Source: CAIYRG01 sp963747255 (GTDB lineage: Bacteria; Pseudomonadota; Alphaproteobacteria; Micropepsales; Micropepsaceae). From it: 64,000 nucleotides of DNA. The DNA lies in contig CAVVEG010000017.1 of the NCBI GenBank assembly GCA_963747255.1, positions 558,001 through 622,000 on the forward strand, read 5' to 3'. The stretch's first letter is position 1. Each line of letters starts with the position of its first letter. Below are positions 27,682 to 37,678 of the stretch, one piece after another. The translations under genes were made by a program, and so were the position numbers. The notes below the pieces were generated by a model, which did no database searches, had not been told where the DNA came from, and saw only the letters and a program-made list of their open reading frames with translations.

Positions 27682-27998
27682 GGCTGTTCTCCCGCGAACA
27701 CGTCCCTTTACCGTCATGGGTTAAACCACTCGCGAACCGATTGTTCCGGGAACAACGGCCGTGTTCGGCAGATGTTCGTGGCGAAGATTTTGCGGCGAAA
27801 TATGGGCCGATTCGCCTTAATTTCCTTTCGGATATTAGTCTGTACACTGAATTGTGCAGGCTCCGGCTGCGTAAGGCTTCGGCGGTATTTCCGGTGATTG
27901 AGGCGGAAGATCCAGGCGGCCGGTCTGCCCACGATTATCACCGGTTTTTTTAACATCGAAGTTGAAAGGCGGCGGCCGACCTGTGTTACACGACCGCC
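27682..27998. other. Intergenic stretch, nothing recognised
   Basis: 317 bp between the small helical gene and the MFS gene. Open frames here (for example minus 27714-28013) are basic, low-complexity readings without family features and I regard them as chance. It is probably divergent promoter space; no clear promoter is asserted. Confidence 0.4.
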
Positions 27999-29525
27999 AT
28001 GTCCGCCGTTCAAGCTTCCGATTCCCGCCGCATACTCATCCTCATTTGCGTCATGCTGGCCTCGTTCATCGCGGCCATCGAGGTCAGCATTGTTGCCACC
28101 GTGATCCCGGAGATCGTGAGCAAACTCGGCGGCTTTTCTCTTTATTCATGGGTTTTTGCCGCGTTCCTGCTGGCGCAGACCGTCACGACCGTTCTTTCCG
28201 GAAAGCTTTCCGACATTTACGGGCGAAAACCAGTGATCATCGGCGGCATCGTGGTGTTCCTGATCGGCTCCATCCTGTCGGGCCTTTCCTGGTCCATGCC
28301 ATCCCTGATCGCTTTTCGACTGATTCAGGGACTTGGTTCCGGTTCCATTCAGCCGGTTGCGATCACCATCATCGGGGACCATTACCTGGGTCGTGAACGG
28401 TTCCGGATTCAGGGGTGGGTTTCGACCGTTTGGGCCATCGCCGCGATCGCCGGCCCGTTGGCCGGCGGTTTGATCATCCAGCAACTGTCGTGGCGATGGG
28501 TGTTCTGGGTTGGCGTGCCCGTTGGCCTGATCACGATTGCGGGTTTCCTGCTGATGGATGAGGAGCTGCGCCACAAACCGCACGCGCTCGACTATGCGGG
28601 CGCTGGATTGCTTTCGGTTGCAATCAGCGCGCTGTTGGTTGCTTTGACGCAAAGCGCCACGCTGGGCTGGACGGAAATCTCGCTGCTGGTGGCCATCTTT
28701 GTGGCTTCCACGGTGGCGTTTCTCGTGCAGGAAAGCCGTGCGGCCGAACCGATGATCTCGCTGGATCTCTGGGGAGACCGGATGGTCGCGCGTGCGAACG
28801 GCGCCCTGATGTTCGGCACAATGACCCTGATTGGCGTTACCTCCATGCTTCCGGTTTATGTCCAGGCCGTTCAGGGGCGTTCGGCCCTGATTGCCGGCAT
28901 TCCACTCTCAACCATGCTCTTCGCGTGGCCATTCGCATCGGTGGTTTCCGCGCGCATCCTGAAATATCTCTCGATGCGCGCCACTTTGCGTCTGGGAGGA
29001 GCACTGATCTTCCTCGGCGCGGCGCTGCTGCTGCCCATCGGACCCACGACTTCGCCCGCCTATCTGGGCGTGGGCCCGTTCATCATGGGATTTGGTATGG
29101 GCCTGCTGAACATCACCTCGATGGTCGCCATTCAGAGCAGCGTCGATTGGTCGAAGCGGGGCAGCGCAACCTCCTCGGTCATGTTCTCACGCACGCTGGG
29201 AAACACGTTTGGCGTTACGGTGCTGGGCGCTGTCGTCAATCTCGGTGTGGTGTCGTCCTCAAATGCGCGCGGCAACCCTCTGACGACAGAGCAAGTCCGC
29301 GCATTGCTGGGAGCGATCGGCGAAGTGGTCGGTGGGGCGTCCGATCCTGCGCTTCACGACGCGCTCAACGCCGCGCTGCGCATGACATTCTGGGCAATGC
29401 TGGTCTTTGCGGCAATGTCGGCAGCGCTGGCGCTGTTCGTTCCGCTGCGCGAGCTGGACGTCGCCGCGGGACATGGTCCACGCACTTCCCCGGGCGCCCG
29501 GGAGGAGAAAGAATTCAGCGGTTAA
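27999..29525 (+). CDS. MFS drug/metabolite exporter (DHA2, 14 TM)
   Basis: A 508-residue major facilitator with about 14 hydrophobic segments, the DHA2 layout. Motif A is visible as GKLSDIYGRKPVII after helix 2, and the family motif C region as GPLAGGLIIQQLSWRWVFWVGVP. The start is MSAVQASDSRRILILICVMLASFIAAIEVSIVATVIPEI, including the D/E-bearing first helix. Substrate unknown; relatives export drugs, dyes or fatty acids. No adjacent membrane-fusion protein. Intact. Confidence 0.88.
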   Translation: MSAVQASDSRRILILICVMLASFIAAIEVSIVATVIPEIVSKLGGFSLYSWVFAAFLLAQTVTTVLSGKLSDIYGRKPVIIGGIVVFLIGSILSGLSWSMPSLIAFRLIQGLGSGSIQPVAITIIGDHYLGRERFRIQGWVSTVWAIAAIAGPLAGGLIIQQLSWRWVFWVGVPVGLITIAGFLLMDEELRHKPHALDYAGAGLLSVAISALLVALTQSATLGWTEISLLVAIFVASTVAFLVQESRAAEPMISLDLWGDRMVARANGALMFGTMTLIGVTSMLPVYVQAVQGRSALIAGIPLSTMLFAWPFASVVSARILKYLSMRATLRLGGALIFLGAALLLPIGPTTSPAYLGVGPFIMGFGMGLLNITSMVAIQSSVDWSKRGSATSSVMFSRTLGNTFGVTVLGAVVNLGVVSSSNARGNPLTTEQVRALLGAIGEVVGGASDPALHDALNAALRMTFWAMLVFAAMSAALALFVPLRELDVAAGHGPRTSPGAREEKEFSG

Positions 29526-29661
29526 CCGGTCGGCCGATCGTGCGTCGCTATTCCCAAAATGCAACCTTCAAACCCGGCCTCGAATGTCCGATGTGAAACT
29601 CGAGGACGCGCACACCGGGGCCAGTCGCCCGTTTTGTCATGTTGATGAAGAGCGTTGCGGC

Positions 29662-30094
29662 TCACACCCAGCCTTCGATCTTGAGCCCGCTCGCCTGTTC
29701 GGCTTCCTCGCGCGTCACGTGACGCACGGTCTGCCCAAACGACCAGATATGACCCTCGGGATCTGCCGCCCGATACGTGCGGTCGCCATAAAACTGATGG
29801 GAGGGCTCCCCAACTATCGTTGCTCCAGCAGCACGGGCCCGCCGACAATGAGCATCAATATCCTCGTCGAGGTGCACATGCACGGTTTGCGTCATTATAC
29901 CGCCCGCCGATTTCGGGCTCTGGTTGGCCGTGCCCCATTCCCCCCCGATCATGTCTCGGCATGGAACTCCCGCTGCGACCCGTTATGAGCATGCTCGTCT
30001 CGAAGCCGAAGGCGCCTTCCAGCCATTTCAGCGCGGCGAGAGGGTCCTGATAGCTGACGGCGGGAATGAAGGTCTGTCTCGGTACCTGTGCCAT
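29662..30094 (-). pseudogene. VOC (glyoxalase/PhnB-like) family protein, broken
   Basis: The front half starts MAQVPRQTFIPAVSYQDPLAALKWLEGAFGFETSMLI and the back half, in a different frame, reads MIGGEWGTANQSPKSAGGIMTQTVHVHLDEDIDAHCRRARAAGATIVGEP and ends ASGLKIEGWV, both clearly one PhnB-like VOC protein. Between them the frame breaks near 29940-30000 and, judged against relatives, part of the RFGDGYVMIGGEW block (a handful of residues before MIGGEW) is missing. A single indel cannot restore it, so this may be a real pseudogene, though in this window errors are also possible. Confidence 0.7.
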
Positions 30095-30458
30095 AACATC
30101 CTCCCGTATTTTTCAATGTATGAAATATTTACCACATCAGATCCGCGCAACCATTCACAGGAGCATCTGTGATGGCCCGGATATTCTGCCAGAGGAGAAT
30201 TTCCGGCGGCGTGGGATGTCCTTCGTGTATAGCCGCGATGCCAGTTTGCGGCTTCCCGGCGCGCAAGCCGCTGGTGACAAGTTCGGTCAAATTCCTTGTT
30301 CGAGATGAATATGTCCGGAAGCTGACCGAGCGATTTTCTGGGAACTGGCACGCCTTCGGATTGCCAAAAGACAGCCTTTCTTCCGTTAAGACCCGGCAGA
30401 AAGCGGATTTTCTGGCGATCAGAAAGCGCTCCATCGTTTTGCCGCCTACGGATGTTAT
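30095..30458. other. Gene-poor stretch before tRNA-Pro
   Basis: 364 bp with overlapping short frames on both strands (plus 30169-30480, minus 30129-30434), none with a recognisable family, signal or supporting ribosome site. I see no gene here. Confidence 0.4.
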
Positions 30459-30536
30459 TGGTCGGAGCGGAGAGATTTGAACTCTCGACCCCCAGTCCCC
30501 CAGACTGGTGCGCTAACCAGGCTGCGCCACGCTCCG
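30459..30536 (-). tRNA. tRNA-Pro (anticodon GGG)
   Basis: The minus strand reads CGGAGCG...CGCTCCG as a 7 bp acceptor stem with genomic CCA. The D-arm is GCGC...GCGC, the anticodon loop is CTGGGGG flanked by CCAGT/ACTGG with anticodon GGG (reads CCC), and the T-arm is GAGAG-TTCAAAT-CTCTC. All four arms close without mismatch. Confidence 0.95.
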
Positions 30537-30655
30537 ATCACGTTGAAACTGCAATATAGCGCGCCCGCATGCAAATTGAATCGGGGCGGGCGCGGATAGC
30601 CCCAGGCAGGAGCAGAAACGACAGGCCGGGCCAACGCCCATTGCGCAGAAGAGGT

Positions 30656-30970
30656 TCAGGCTTCGCCCTGCGCGACCTCGTCGCGGTTGATCTGCGCTTT
30701 CAGGACATGCGAGGGGCGAAACACGAGAACGCGCCGTGGTGCGATCGGGACTTCATCGCCGGTCTTCGGGTTGCGACCCACACGCTGCGACTTCTGCCGA
30801 ACCTGAAATGTTCCAAAGGAAGAAAGCTTCACGGTTTCACCGCGAGAAAGCGCGCCACAAACTTCTTCCAGAATATCCTCAACCAGTTGCGAGGCTTCAT
30901 TGCGCGGCAAACCGACAGCCGCGAATACAGCCTCGGTCAAATCCGCACGCGTCAATGTTTTTGTGCTCAT
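30656..30970 (-). CDS. ihfA: Integration host factor subunit alpha
   Basis: A 104-residue HU/IHF-family DNA-bending protein. Start MSTKTLTRADLTEAVFAAVGLPRNEASQLVEDILEEV, then GETVKLSSFGTFQVRQKSQRVGRNPKTGDEVPIAPRRVLVFRPS, the signature with the intercalating Pro arm region. Position after fabH and before MerR-type genes is standard for ihfA in alphaproteobacteria. The frame is open upstream to 31030, but the Met at 30970 is the family start. Intact. Confidence 0.95.
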   Translation of the reverse strand: MSTKTLTRADLTEAVFAAVGLPRNEASQLVEDILEEVCGALSRGETVKLSSFGTFQVRQKSQRVGRNPKTGDEVPIAPRRVLVFRPSHVLKAQINRDEVAQGEA

Positions 30971-31167
30971 AAGACCCCCTGATCCAACCAAACCGCCCGG
31001 CATCGGTTCGTAGCCGGCGGTTAACCGCAAGGCGGCGCGGTTCCCCTTCGGCGCACAAGCTGCAACGTAAAGGGTTTTGTGGCCGCGTCAAACAGCTAAA
31101 ATTCGGTTAGCCTCTTGATTTTGCGGGCAGAGTTGGGACGCAGCCAAAGCCTGACGGCCCTGAAGCT

Positions 31168-32148
31168 TTACCAGCGCAGCAGCGTGGCGCCCCAGGTAAA
31201 GCCACCGCCCATCGCCTCCATCAGCACGAGCTGATCGGGTTTGATCCGGCCATCCTCCACGGCAACCGAAAGCGCCAGGGGAACAGAAGCGGCTGAAGTA
31301 TTGCCGTGCTCGGCAACCGTCGAGATCACCCGTTCGGGACGGATGCCAAGCTTGCGCGCCGTGCCGTCCAGAATGCGCTGATTTGCCTGATGCGGGACAA
31401 ACCAGTCGATTTCGGAGAGCTTCACTCCAGCTTCGCGCGCCGTGGCTTCGATCGCTGCCGCGATATTATTCACCGCGTGCTTGAACACTTCGCGGCCCTG
31501 CATGCGCAGATGCCCCGCTGTGCCGGTGGTCGATACGCCTCCATCGACATAGAGAAGATCGTGAAGACGCCCATCGGAATAAATCTTGCTGACAAGCACG
31601 CCACGATCGCTGTTGCCGCCCTCGCCGTCCCGCGCCCGCAGCACAACGGCGCCGGCGCCATCGCCAAACAGAACGCAGGTCGCCCGATCCGTCCAATCGA
31701 GCAGGCGCGACATGGTTTCGGCGCCGATCACAAGTACGGTTTTCGCCTGATCCGACTGCGGATCATCGAGTCGGCCACCGTGACGGCATAGATGAATCCG
31801 GAACACACTGCCTGAATATCGAAAGCGGCCCCGCCCAGCATGTTGAGCCCGGCCTGCACACGCGTCGCCGTGGAGGGAAAGGTTTCATCCGGCGTCGTGG
31901 TCGCGACGATGATCACGTCGATTTCGTTGACCGCGATATCGGAGTTGCGAATGGCGCGACTGGGCGGCCTCGAGCGCGAGATCGGATGTCGTCTCACCAT
32001 CGCGTGCGATATGACGCAACTTGATGCCCGTGCGCTCGACAATCCAGTCGTCACTGGTATCGACCATCTTCGCCAGGTCGTAATTGGTGAGAATTTTGCC
32101 GGGGAGATAGGAACCGCAGCCGAGAACAACCGAACGCGTGAATTTCAC
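31168..32148 (-). CDS. fabH: Beta-ketoacyl-ACP synthase III FabH (two frameshifts)
   Basis: FabH condenses acetyl-CoA with malonyl-ACP to begin fatty acid synthesis. The GTG start at 32146-32148 gives VKFTRSVVLGCGSYLPGKILTN. Catalytic Cys is in AFDIQAVCSGFIYAV, His in DWFVPHQANQRIL and Asn in VAEHGNTSAASVPLAL. The frame is lost near 31960 (one extra base; continues RAIRNSDIAVNEIDVIIVATTTPDE) and again near 31755 (continues DQAKTVLVIGAETMSRLLDW). The rejoined protein is about 326 residues, normal. Its GTG overlaps the plsX stop. Confidence 0.9.
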
Positions 32149-33227
32149 GAGACAACCGCCTTCGCCGCGCCGTCCGGGGTGATCCGAGCCGAGCCGCCAT
32201 CGCCCGGGAATACTTGAAACGCCCGCGCGATCCGAAAGAATTCGCGCGATCATGTCGGATCCGCCCATGTCGATCGCGAGATCGATCGCGCTGGCAAAAC
32301 CCAGCGCGTCCGCACTACCATGGCTCTTCACGACAACTCCATTCAATCCCAGAAACACACCGCCATTGAGTGTTCGCGGATCGAGCTTGCGCTGCAAACT
32401 CCTTAGCGCGCCCGCGGCGAAAACGCGCCCAGGCGGCCCAACATCGATCGCTTTAGCGCACTGCGAAGCCAATGCACGATCAGTTTGGCGGTGCCTTCGG
32501 CCGTTTTCAGCGCAACATTGCCGGTAAAGCCGTCGGTGACGACGACATCGACGGCGCCTTCGCCGATTCCGTCTCCTTCGATGAAGCCGCAGAACTCGAT
32601 GGGAAGTTGGCTGAAGCGCGCAGAATCTGCCCTGCCCGCTTTACCGATTCGATTCCCTTCGGTTTCCTCTTCGCCGATGTTCAGCAGACCGACGGTCGGG
32701 CGTTCAATGCCGAAAATCGCGCGCGCGAAAGCTTCGCCCATCACCGCGAAATCCACCAGCTGATGGGCATCGCAGCCGGCATTGGCGCCGACATCGAGCA
32801 CAATGCTCTGGCCGCGTTTGGTCGGCCAGAGCACCGCAATCGCCGGGCGCGAAATGCCTTCGATCAGACCCATGCGGAACATGGAAATCGCCATCAGCGC
32901 GCCGGTATTGCCCGCCGAGACCGCAACCCTGCATTCGCCTGAGGCGACACATTCGATTGCATGCCACATGCTGGTATTGCGTCCGCGACGAAGCGCCTGC
33001 GACGGCTTCTCGGCCATGCCGACAACGCCGGGCGCGTGACGGATTTCGGAGGCCTGGGAAAGCATCGGTCGATGAGCCAGCAACGGTTTCAAGACCGCCT
33101 CATCGCCATGCAGCAGGAAGCGCAGAGCCGGATGACGACGACGCGCGAGCGCGCAGCCCGCCAGAACTGCCGCAGCGCCTGAGTCCCCGCCCATGGCATC
33201 GATTGATAAGATCAAAGGCCCGTTCAA
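32145..33227 (-). CDS. plsX: Phosphate acyltransferase PlsX (frameshifts)
   Basis: PlsX makes acyl-phosphate for phospholipid synthesis. NGPLILSIDAMGGDSGAAAV is the N-terminus; a TTG at 33227 after GCGGGAAAA is the likely start, with GTG at 33275 as an alternative. Core blocks RVAVSAGNTGALMAISMFRMG, VLDVGANAGCDAHQLVDFAVMG and VTDGFTGNVALKTAEGTAKL are in one frame. Near 32420 it continues in another as RKLDPRTLNGGVFLGLNGVVVKSHGSAD, and near 32220 again, giving AMAARITPDGAAKAVVS and a TGA overlapping the fabH GTG. Rejoined length about 360 residues. Confidence 0.88.
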
Positions 33228-33330
33228 GTTTTCCCGCGCAATGTGGATCGACAGCCCATCATGCGCCAAATCCACCGTTCTGTCGCGGCGGTACCCGCAG
33301 CCTGCGCTGCGCCGGAAACGGCAGACGGAA

Positions 33331-33518
33331 TCACGGTTTATTCTTCCGACCGCGACGACTTCACGTCCATCATAATGGCCGCATGCCGGACAGACGTGGT
33401 GTGGCCGTTTCAGCTCTCCGCAATTCGAACATTCGGCGTGGGCTTCGGCTGAAATCGCATGGTGCGAGCGGCGCATGTTGCGCCTTGACGGTGAGGTCTT
33501 TCGTTTTGGAACCGCCAT
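33331..33518 (-). CDS. rpmF: 50S ribosomal protein L32, zinc-binding type (probable frameshift near end)
   Basis: Starts MAVPKRKTSPSRRNMRRSHHA and has four cysteines in CSNCGELKRPHHVCPACGHYDGREVV, the zinc ribbon form of L32. As written the frame has no stop after GREVVAV and runs straight into plsX in the same frame; a single missing base near 33345 would give KNKP and a TGA at 33331-33333, a normal 62-residue protein. rpmF-plsX-fabH-ihfA is the standard order. Confidence 0.85.
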
Positions 33519-33623
33519 GGCGAAACCTTTCCTGAATGCGCGGAGCTATGCTGCAACCGCAAAAAAGAGGGGCCGAGGTAGCCGAAACCGCGTCTAACCG
33601 CAAGTGCCGGGCATATCGCGAGC

Positions 33624-34179
33624 TTATCGACCCTTCAGCTTGTGCAGAACCGAAAACGGGCTTTCGGGAACGCTGTCCGAAGCATCCTCCGGCGGCGCAA
33701 AATTGACGCCGGGTTTGCGCGGATAGGGATCAAGCGAAAGACTGAGTTCCTCGAGCAGAGGAGCACTGAGGTCAATCACCGGATTGTCGATGGATTTCCG
33801 GCGTATCCTCCTCCAGATCCGCGAGCGATGCGACGGGCGAACCCGCGCCCTTTGCGGCACGGCGGCCACTTTTCGGACCCCGCGCGGTGAGCACGAATGA
33901 CCGCTCAAAATCCTGCGAAAGATGCGAATGTACCGGCTCCAGCGTGACAACGCAGGCCTGCACGACGTCGGCTTTGAAATGGCCGCGATAGAAATACCGT
34001 CCCGCTGATCCACGGGTGAGTTTAACGGTGGCCTGGAGGCGCTCCAGGGCCTCGATTTCAAGCAGGGTGGCGATTTGCGCCAGTTCGGCCGGACGCGGTT
34101 TCAGTACAAGCTCGGCGCCCTTCTCGGGCAGATTTCCAAGATCGAACAGTTTTGAATAAGGAGCGCGGTCACTCATCAT
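33624..34179 (-). CDS. yceD: YceD family protein (DUF177) (one frameshift)
   Basis: DUF177/YceD proteins are encoded next to rpmF and influence 23S rRNA or L32-linked steps in some species. The first frame gives MMSDRAPYSKLFDLGNLPEKGAELVLKP and the conserved ADVVQACVVTLEPVHSHLSQDFERSF. Near 33790 it shifts to IDNPVIDLSAPLLEELSLSLDPYPRKPGV, the family C-terminal block, ending SPFSVLHKLKGR. Rejoined length about 185 residues. The ATG overlaps the stop of the bc1 chaperone gene by 4 bp. Confidence 0.85.
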
Positions 34180-34710
34180 TCATCCCTGTGGGGAACAGGC
34201 CCGAAATCCGGTTTTCCCTCGATCAGCGCGACCATTCCGCGGCGGAGACAGTCGCGCGCGGCTATCATATAGGAAGCAAGTTGCGCCGCTTCATGTCCCA
34301 TGCCGGCATTGCCGCGGTAAAGATTGCGCTGCAGCGCCGCAGTCATTTCCGCAGGCGATCTGGCGGAGCCATAGCTGTCAATTCGACCGTAAAAGGCGTT
34401 CGCCATATTGCGAATGCGCCGCGACATGCCGAAATCGCTGATGCCCAACTCACGCAGGGCTTCATCGAAACCCGCAAAGATTGCGTCCGCCAGTTTGCTG
34501 CCGAGTTCCGTGGCTGCAGGGCCACCCCCCCTCAGGGCGTCGAAGACGAGAAAAGCATGCAGCGCGACGAGGTCGAAGCGCCCGTCCATGGTATCCGGGA
34601 CCAGCCAATCCCGGTAAAAATAGCGCCGCGCGGGCGCGAGTCATCAGCGCGAGGTAGAGGCTTTCCGCTGCGGTTGGCGTTCGCGGATGCTGGCGCAATC
34701 GGGCGATCAT
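34176..34710 (-). CDS. Ubiquinol-cytochrome c chaperone family protein (one frameshift)
   Basis: Homologous to mitochondrial Cbp3/UQCC1, needed for cytochrome b and bc1 complex assembly. Starts MIARLRQHPRTPTAAESLYLALMTRARAALF; the next block FYRDWLVPDTMDGRFDLVALHAFLVFDAL is one base over because a run of T reads TTTTT where TTTT is needed (near 34619). The rest, LRELGISDFGMSRRIRNMANAFYGR and LASYMIAARDCL, is in frame. Rejoined length about 177 residues. The indel in a homopolymer is the clearest sign of a sequencing error in the window. Confidence 0.88.
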
Positions 34711-34825
34711 CCTTGTGCTCTCACTGGACTTGCAGCATTTCCTGCGCGAAGCTAGAGCATTGTGCAGAATGGTTGAACCGGATTTGGCGCCGGGCAACAA
34801 CCCCGCACAGATCGTGAGGAGTCCG

Positions 34826-35319
34826 GTGATTAGTTGCCCCGCTTTTTTTGCAGTCCCGGCGGTTGCCATGCTGGTGGGCTGTGTTCCGGTGGAAAACCAG
34901 CGCGGCTATGTGCCGGATCAGCAGGCGGTTGCGAGCGTCAAGGTTGGTACCGATACCAAGGATACGGTGAGCAGGAAGCTGGGCGATCCATCCACCGCAG
35001 CCACTTTCGGCAATGACGTCTGGTACTACATGTCGGCGCATGTGGAGCAGAACGCATTTTTCGCACCGCATGCGACGGAGCGAAATATCCTCGCGGTCGA
35101 ATTTACCAAAGACGGCAAGGTTGCCGATCATGCATAAGTACACGCTTGCGGATGGCCGGGTGGTCGATTTCGTATCGCGCGAAACACCCACGCGCGGGCG
35201 TGAATTGACGTCTGCTGCAGCAGATCTTCAACGCGGTGCCGGGACAGATCGGGCAGGCTGCACCGCAAACGGCAATTCCTGGTGGTGGTCAACCCCCTCC
35301 CATCCCCGGGCAGCCTTAA
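34826..35319 (+). CDS. bamE: Outer membrane assembly lipoprotein BamE (two frameshifts)
   Basis: BamE (SmpA/OmlA) is a lipoprotein of the BAM complex. GTG at 34826 after GAGGAG gives a signal peptide with lipobox MLVGC at residue 19, then VPVENQRGYVPDQQAV and the SmpA fold VGTDTKDTVSRKLGDPSTAATFGNDVWYYMSAHVEQ. After GKVAD the frame shifts (near 35125) to HKYTLADGRVVDFVSRETPTRGREL and again (near 35210) to LLQQIFNAVPGQIGQAAPQ, ending in a Pro/Gly-rich tail and TAA at 35317-35319. Divergent from the bc1 chaperone. Confidence 0.88.
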
Positions 35320-35320
35320 G

Positions 35321-35364
35321 AGCATTTTCCGCCGAAGTGGCTTCCACTTCGGCGAAGAAAATGC
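35321..35364. repeat. Palindromic intergenic element / hairpin between bamE and hppA
   Basis: CGCCGAAGTGG (35330-35340) pairs perfectly with CCACTTCGGCG (35344-35354) across a 3-base loop, and the outer arms GCATTTTC (35322-35329) and GAAAATGC (35357-35364) extend it after a 2-base bulge. The layout and flanking AAATGCG text resemble a dispersed palindromic repeat I know from Rhizobiales intergenic regions. It lies between two convergent genes and may also terminate both. Confidence 0.6.
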
Positions 35365-35412
35365 GGCAATCCAAATGCGTTAAAGCGGCTTTTCGATTCC
35401 TTCGGGTGGGCG

Positions 35413-37554
35413 TCAGCCCAACCTTGCCAGAACAGCCAGCAACAGCAATGCCACGATATTGGTAATTTTGATCATCGGATTCACTGCCGGACCAGCCGTG
35501 TCCTTGTACGGATCGCCGACGGTATCGCCCGTCACCGCGGCCTTGTGCGCATCCGAACCTTTACCCCCGTAGTGGCCATCCTCGATATATTTCTTGGCAT
35601 TGTCCCACGCGCCACCCCCTGATGTCATTGAGATGGCCACGAACAGGCCGGTGACGATGACGCCCAGCAGCATACCGCCCAAAGCGTCCAGCGCCGAAGT
35701 GGGGCCCGCGACGTAGCGCACAATGACGAACAGCACGATTGGCGAGAGGACCGGGAGCATCGATGGCACGATCATCTCCCGGATTGCGGCCTTGGTTAGC
35801 ATGTCCACGGCCCGGCCATAATCGGGCTTTTGCGTCCGCTGCATGATTCCCGGCATTTCGCGAAACTGCCGGCGAACTTCCTCGACCACGGCGCTGGCCG
35901 CACGGCCGACTGCAGTCATTGCAATGCCCCCGAACAGGAACGGCAGAAGTCCGCCGATGAAAAGGCCAACCACAACCCAGGGATCGGCGAGAGAGAATGT
36001 CGGAAGCTCCAGGCCTCGAAAATAGGGGTAATTCTCGCTGTTGGCGACAAAGTATTTGATGTCCTCCGTATAGGCCGCAAAGAGGACAAGCGCGCCAAAT
36101 GCCGCCGACCCGATGGCATAGCCCTTGGTTACGGCTTTCGTTGTGTTACCGACTGCATCCAGCGCATCGGTGGTCTTGCGCACATCTCCGGTCAGTCCGG
36201 CCATTTCGGCAATGCCCCCGGCATTGTCCGTAACAGGACCGAAAGCGTCGAGCGCGACGATCATCCCTGCAAGCGCCAGCATCGTGGTCACGGCAATCGC
36301 GATACCGAACAGCCCCGCGAGCTGATAACCGACGATGATGCCTGCGCAAATCACCAGCGCCGGAAGGGCGGTGGATTCCATGGATATGGCAAGCCCCTGG
36401 ATCACATTCGTGCCGTGGCCGGTGATCGAAGCTTTGGCAACCGACTGAACCGGCCGAAAATCCGTGCCGGTATAATATTCGGTGATCCATACGATCAGGC
36501 CGGTCACCACCAGTCCTGTGATACCGCAGAAGTAAAGGTCCCAACCGGTGAATCGCGCCCCGCCGAGAATCGCATATTGCCGATTCAGACCCACAATCCA
36601 GTAGGTGAGCGGCAGAAGCGCAGCCAAAGACAGCACGCCAGTGGCGATCAGTCCGCGATAAAGCGCCCCCATGATGCTGCCGCCGGGTCCCAGCCGGACG
36701 AAAAATGTGCCGACAATGGAGGTCAGAATGCAGGTCCCGGCGATCGTCAGCGGGTAAAGCATCATCGAGATCCTGTCGGCGCCCGCAAAAAAGATCGACG
36801 CGAGAACCATGGTCGCGACGGTCGTCACCACGTAGGTCTCGAACAGGTCGGCCGCCATGCCCGCGCAGTCACCGACATTATCGCCCACATTGTCGGCAAT
36901 GGTGGCCGGATTGCGTGGATCATCCTCCGGAATTCCCGCTTCGACTTTGCCGACCATGTCGCCTCCGACATCGGCTCCTTTGGTGAAAATGCCACCGCCA
37001 AGCCGCGCGAAAATCGAGATCAGCGAAGCGCCAAAGCCGAACGCCACCAGCGCCGTCACGACAATGCGACTCTGCGCCGGATCGGTCACCGATAGCCCAA
37101 GGCCCACCGTCAGCACCGTGTAATAGCCGGCAACGCCCAAGCAGAGCGAGACCAACCACAAGAACCCGGTAACCGCGCCCGACCGGAAGGCAACCGAAAG
37201 CCCTTCGGCCAAGCCCGTGCGCGCCGCTTCCGCGGTGCGAACATTGGCGCGAACTGAAACATTCATACCAATATAACCCGCCGAGCCGGAGAGGATCGCG
37301 CCGACCAGGAAACCCAACGGCTACCTGCCAGCCGAGGAGAGCGAACGCGATGAGAAAGATGATCACCCCCGCGATCGCGATCGCCGTGTACTGCCGATTG
37401 AGATAGGCGCCGGCGCCCTCCTGAATCGCGGCCGCGATCGCCTGCATCTCAGGTGTTCCAGCGTGAGCGCGGCAAGCAGCGATTGCACAAGCCAGCCTCC
37501 GTAAATCAGGGCAAGCACACCGCAGGCGAGAACAAGTGCAAGCTGCAGACTCAT
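35413..37554 (-). CDS. hppA: K+-independent proton-pumping pyrophosphatase HppA (two frameshifts)
   Basis: HppA hydrolyses pyrophosphate and pumps protons across the membrane. About 713 residues, 15-16 TM helices. Visible are DVGGDMVGKVEAGIPEDDPRNPATIADNVGDNVGDCAGMAADLFE and the determinant GNTTKAVTKGYAIGSAA: Lys in this motif marks the K+-independent type. The ATG at 37554 gives MSLQLALVLACGVLALIYGGWLVQ; the frame shifts near 37460 (to EMQAIAAAIQEGAGAYLNRQYTAI) and near 37320 (to GFLVGAILSGSAGYIGMNVSVRANVRTAEAA). The remainder is one long intact frame. Confidence 0.92.
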
Positions 37555-37678
37555 TTTGGGTCCAACTCCGGAGAAGCAGAACGGGGAGAAACGACATTGC
37601 GATTTCGGGACCAGATATGGCGGAAACCCCCTTCCACCGTGCCGCGAAGCGCGCGGGAACATGCCAAAGTCGCGGCCA

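Noticed and set aside
30129..30480. Short overlapping frames before tRNA-Pro, one with an RnpA-like ADFLAIRKR end
   Set aside because: The resemblance is limited to a few residues, and the frame runs into the tRNA gene.
35830..37095. 421-residue plus-strand frame opposite hppA
   Set aside because: Shadow of hppA; charged, low-complexity text.
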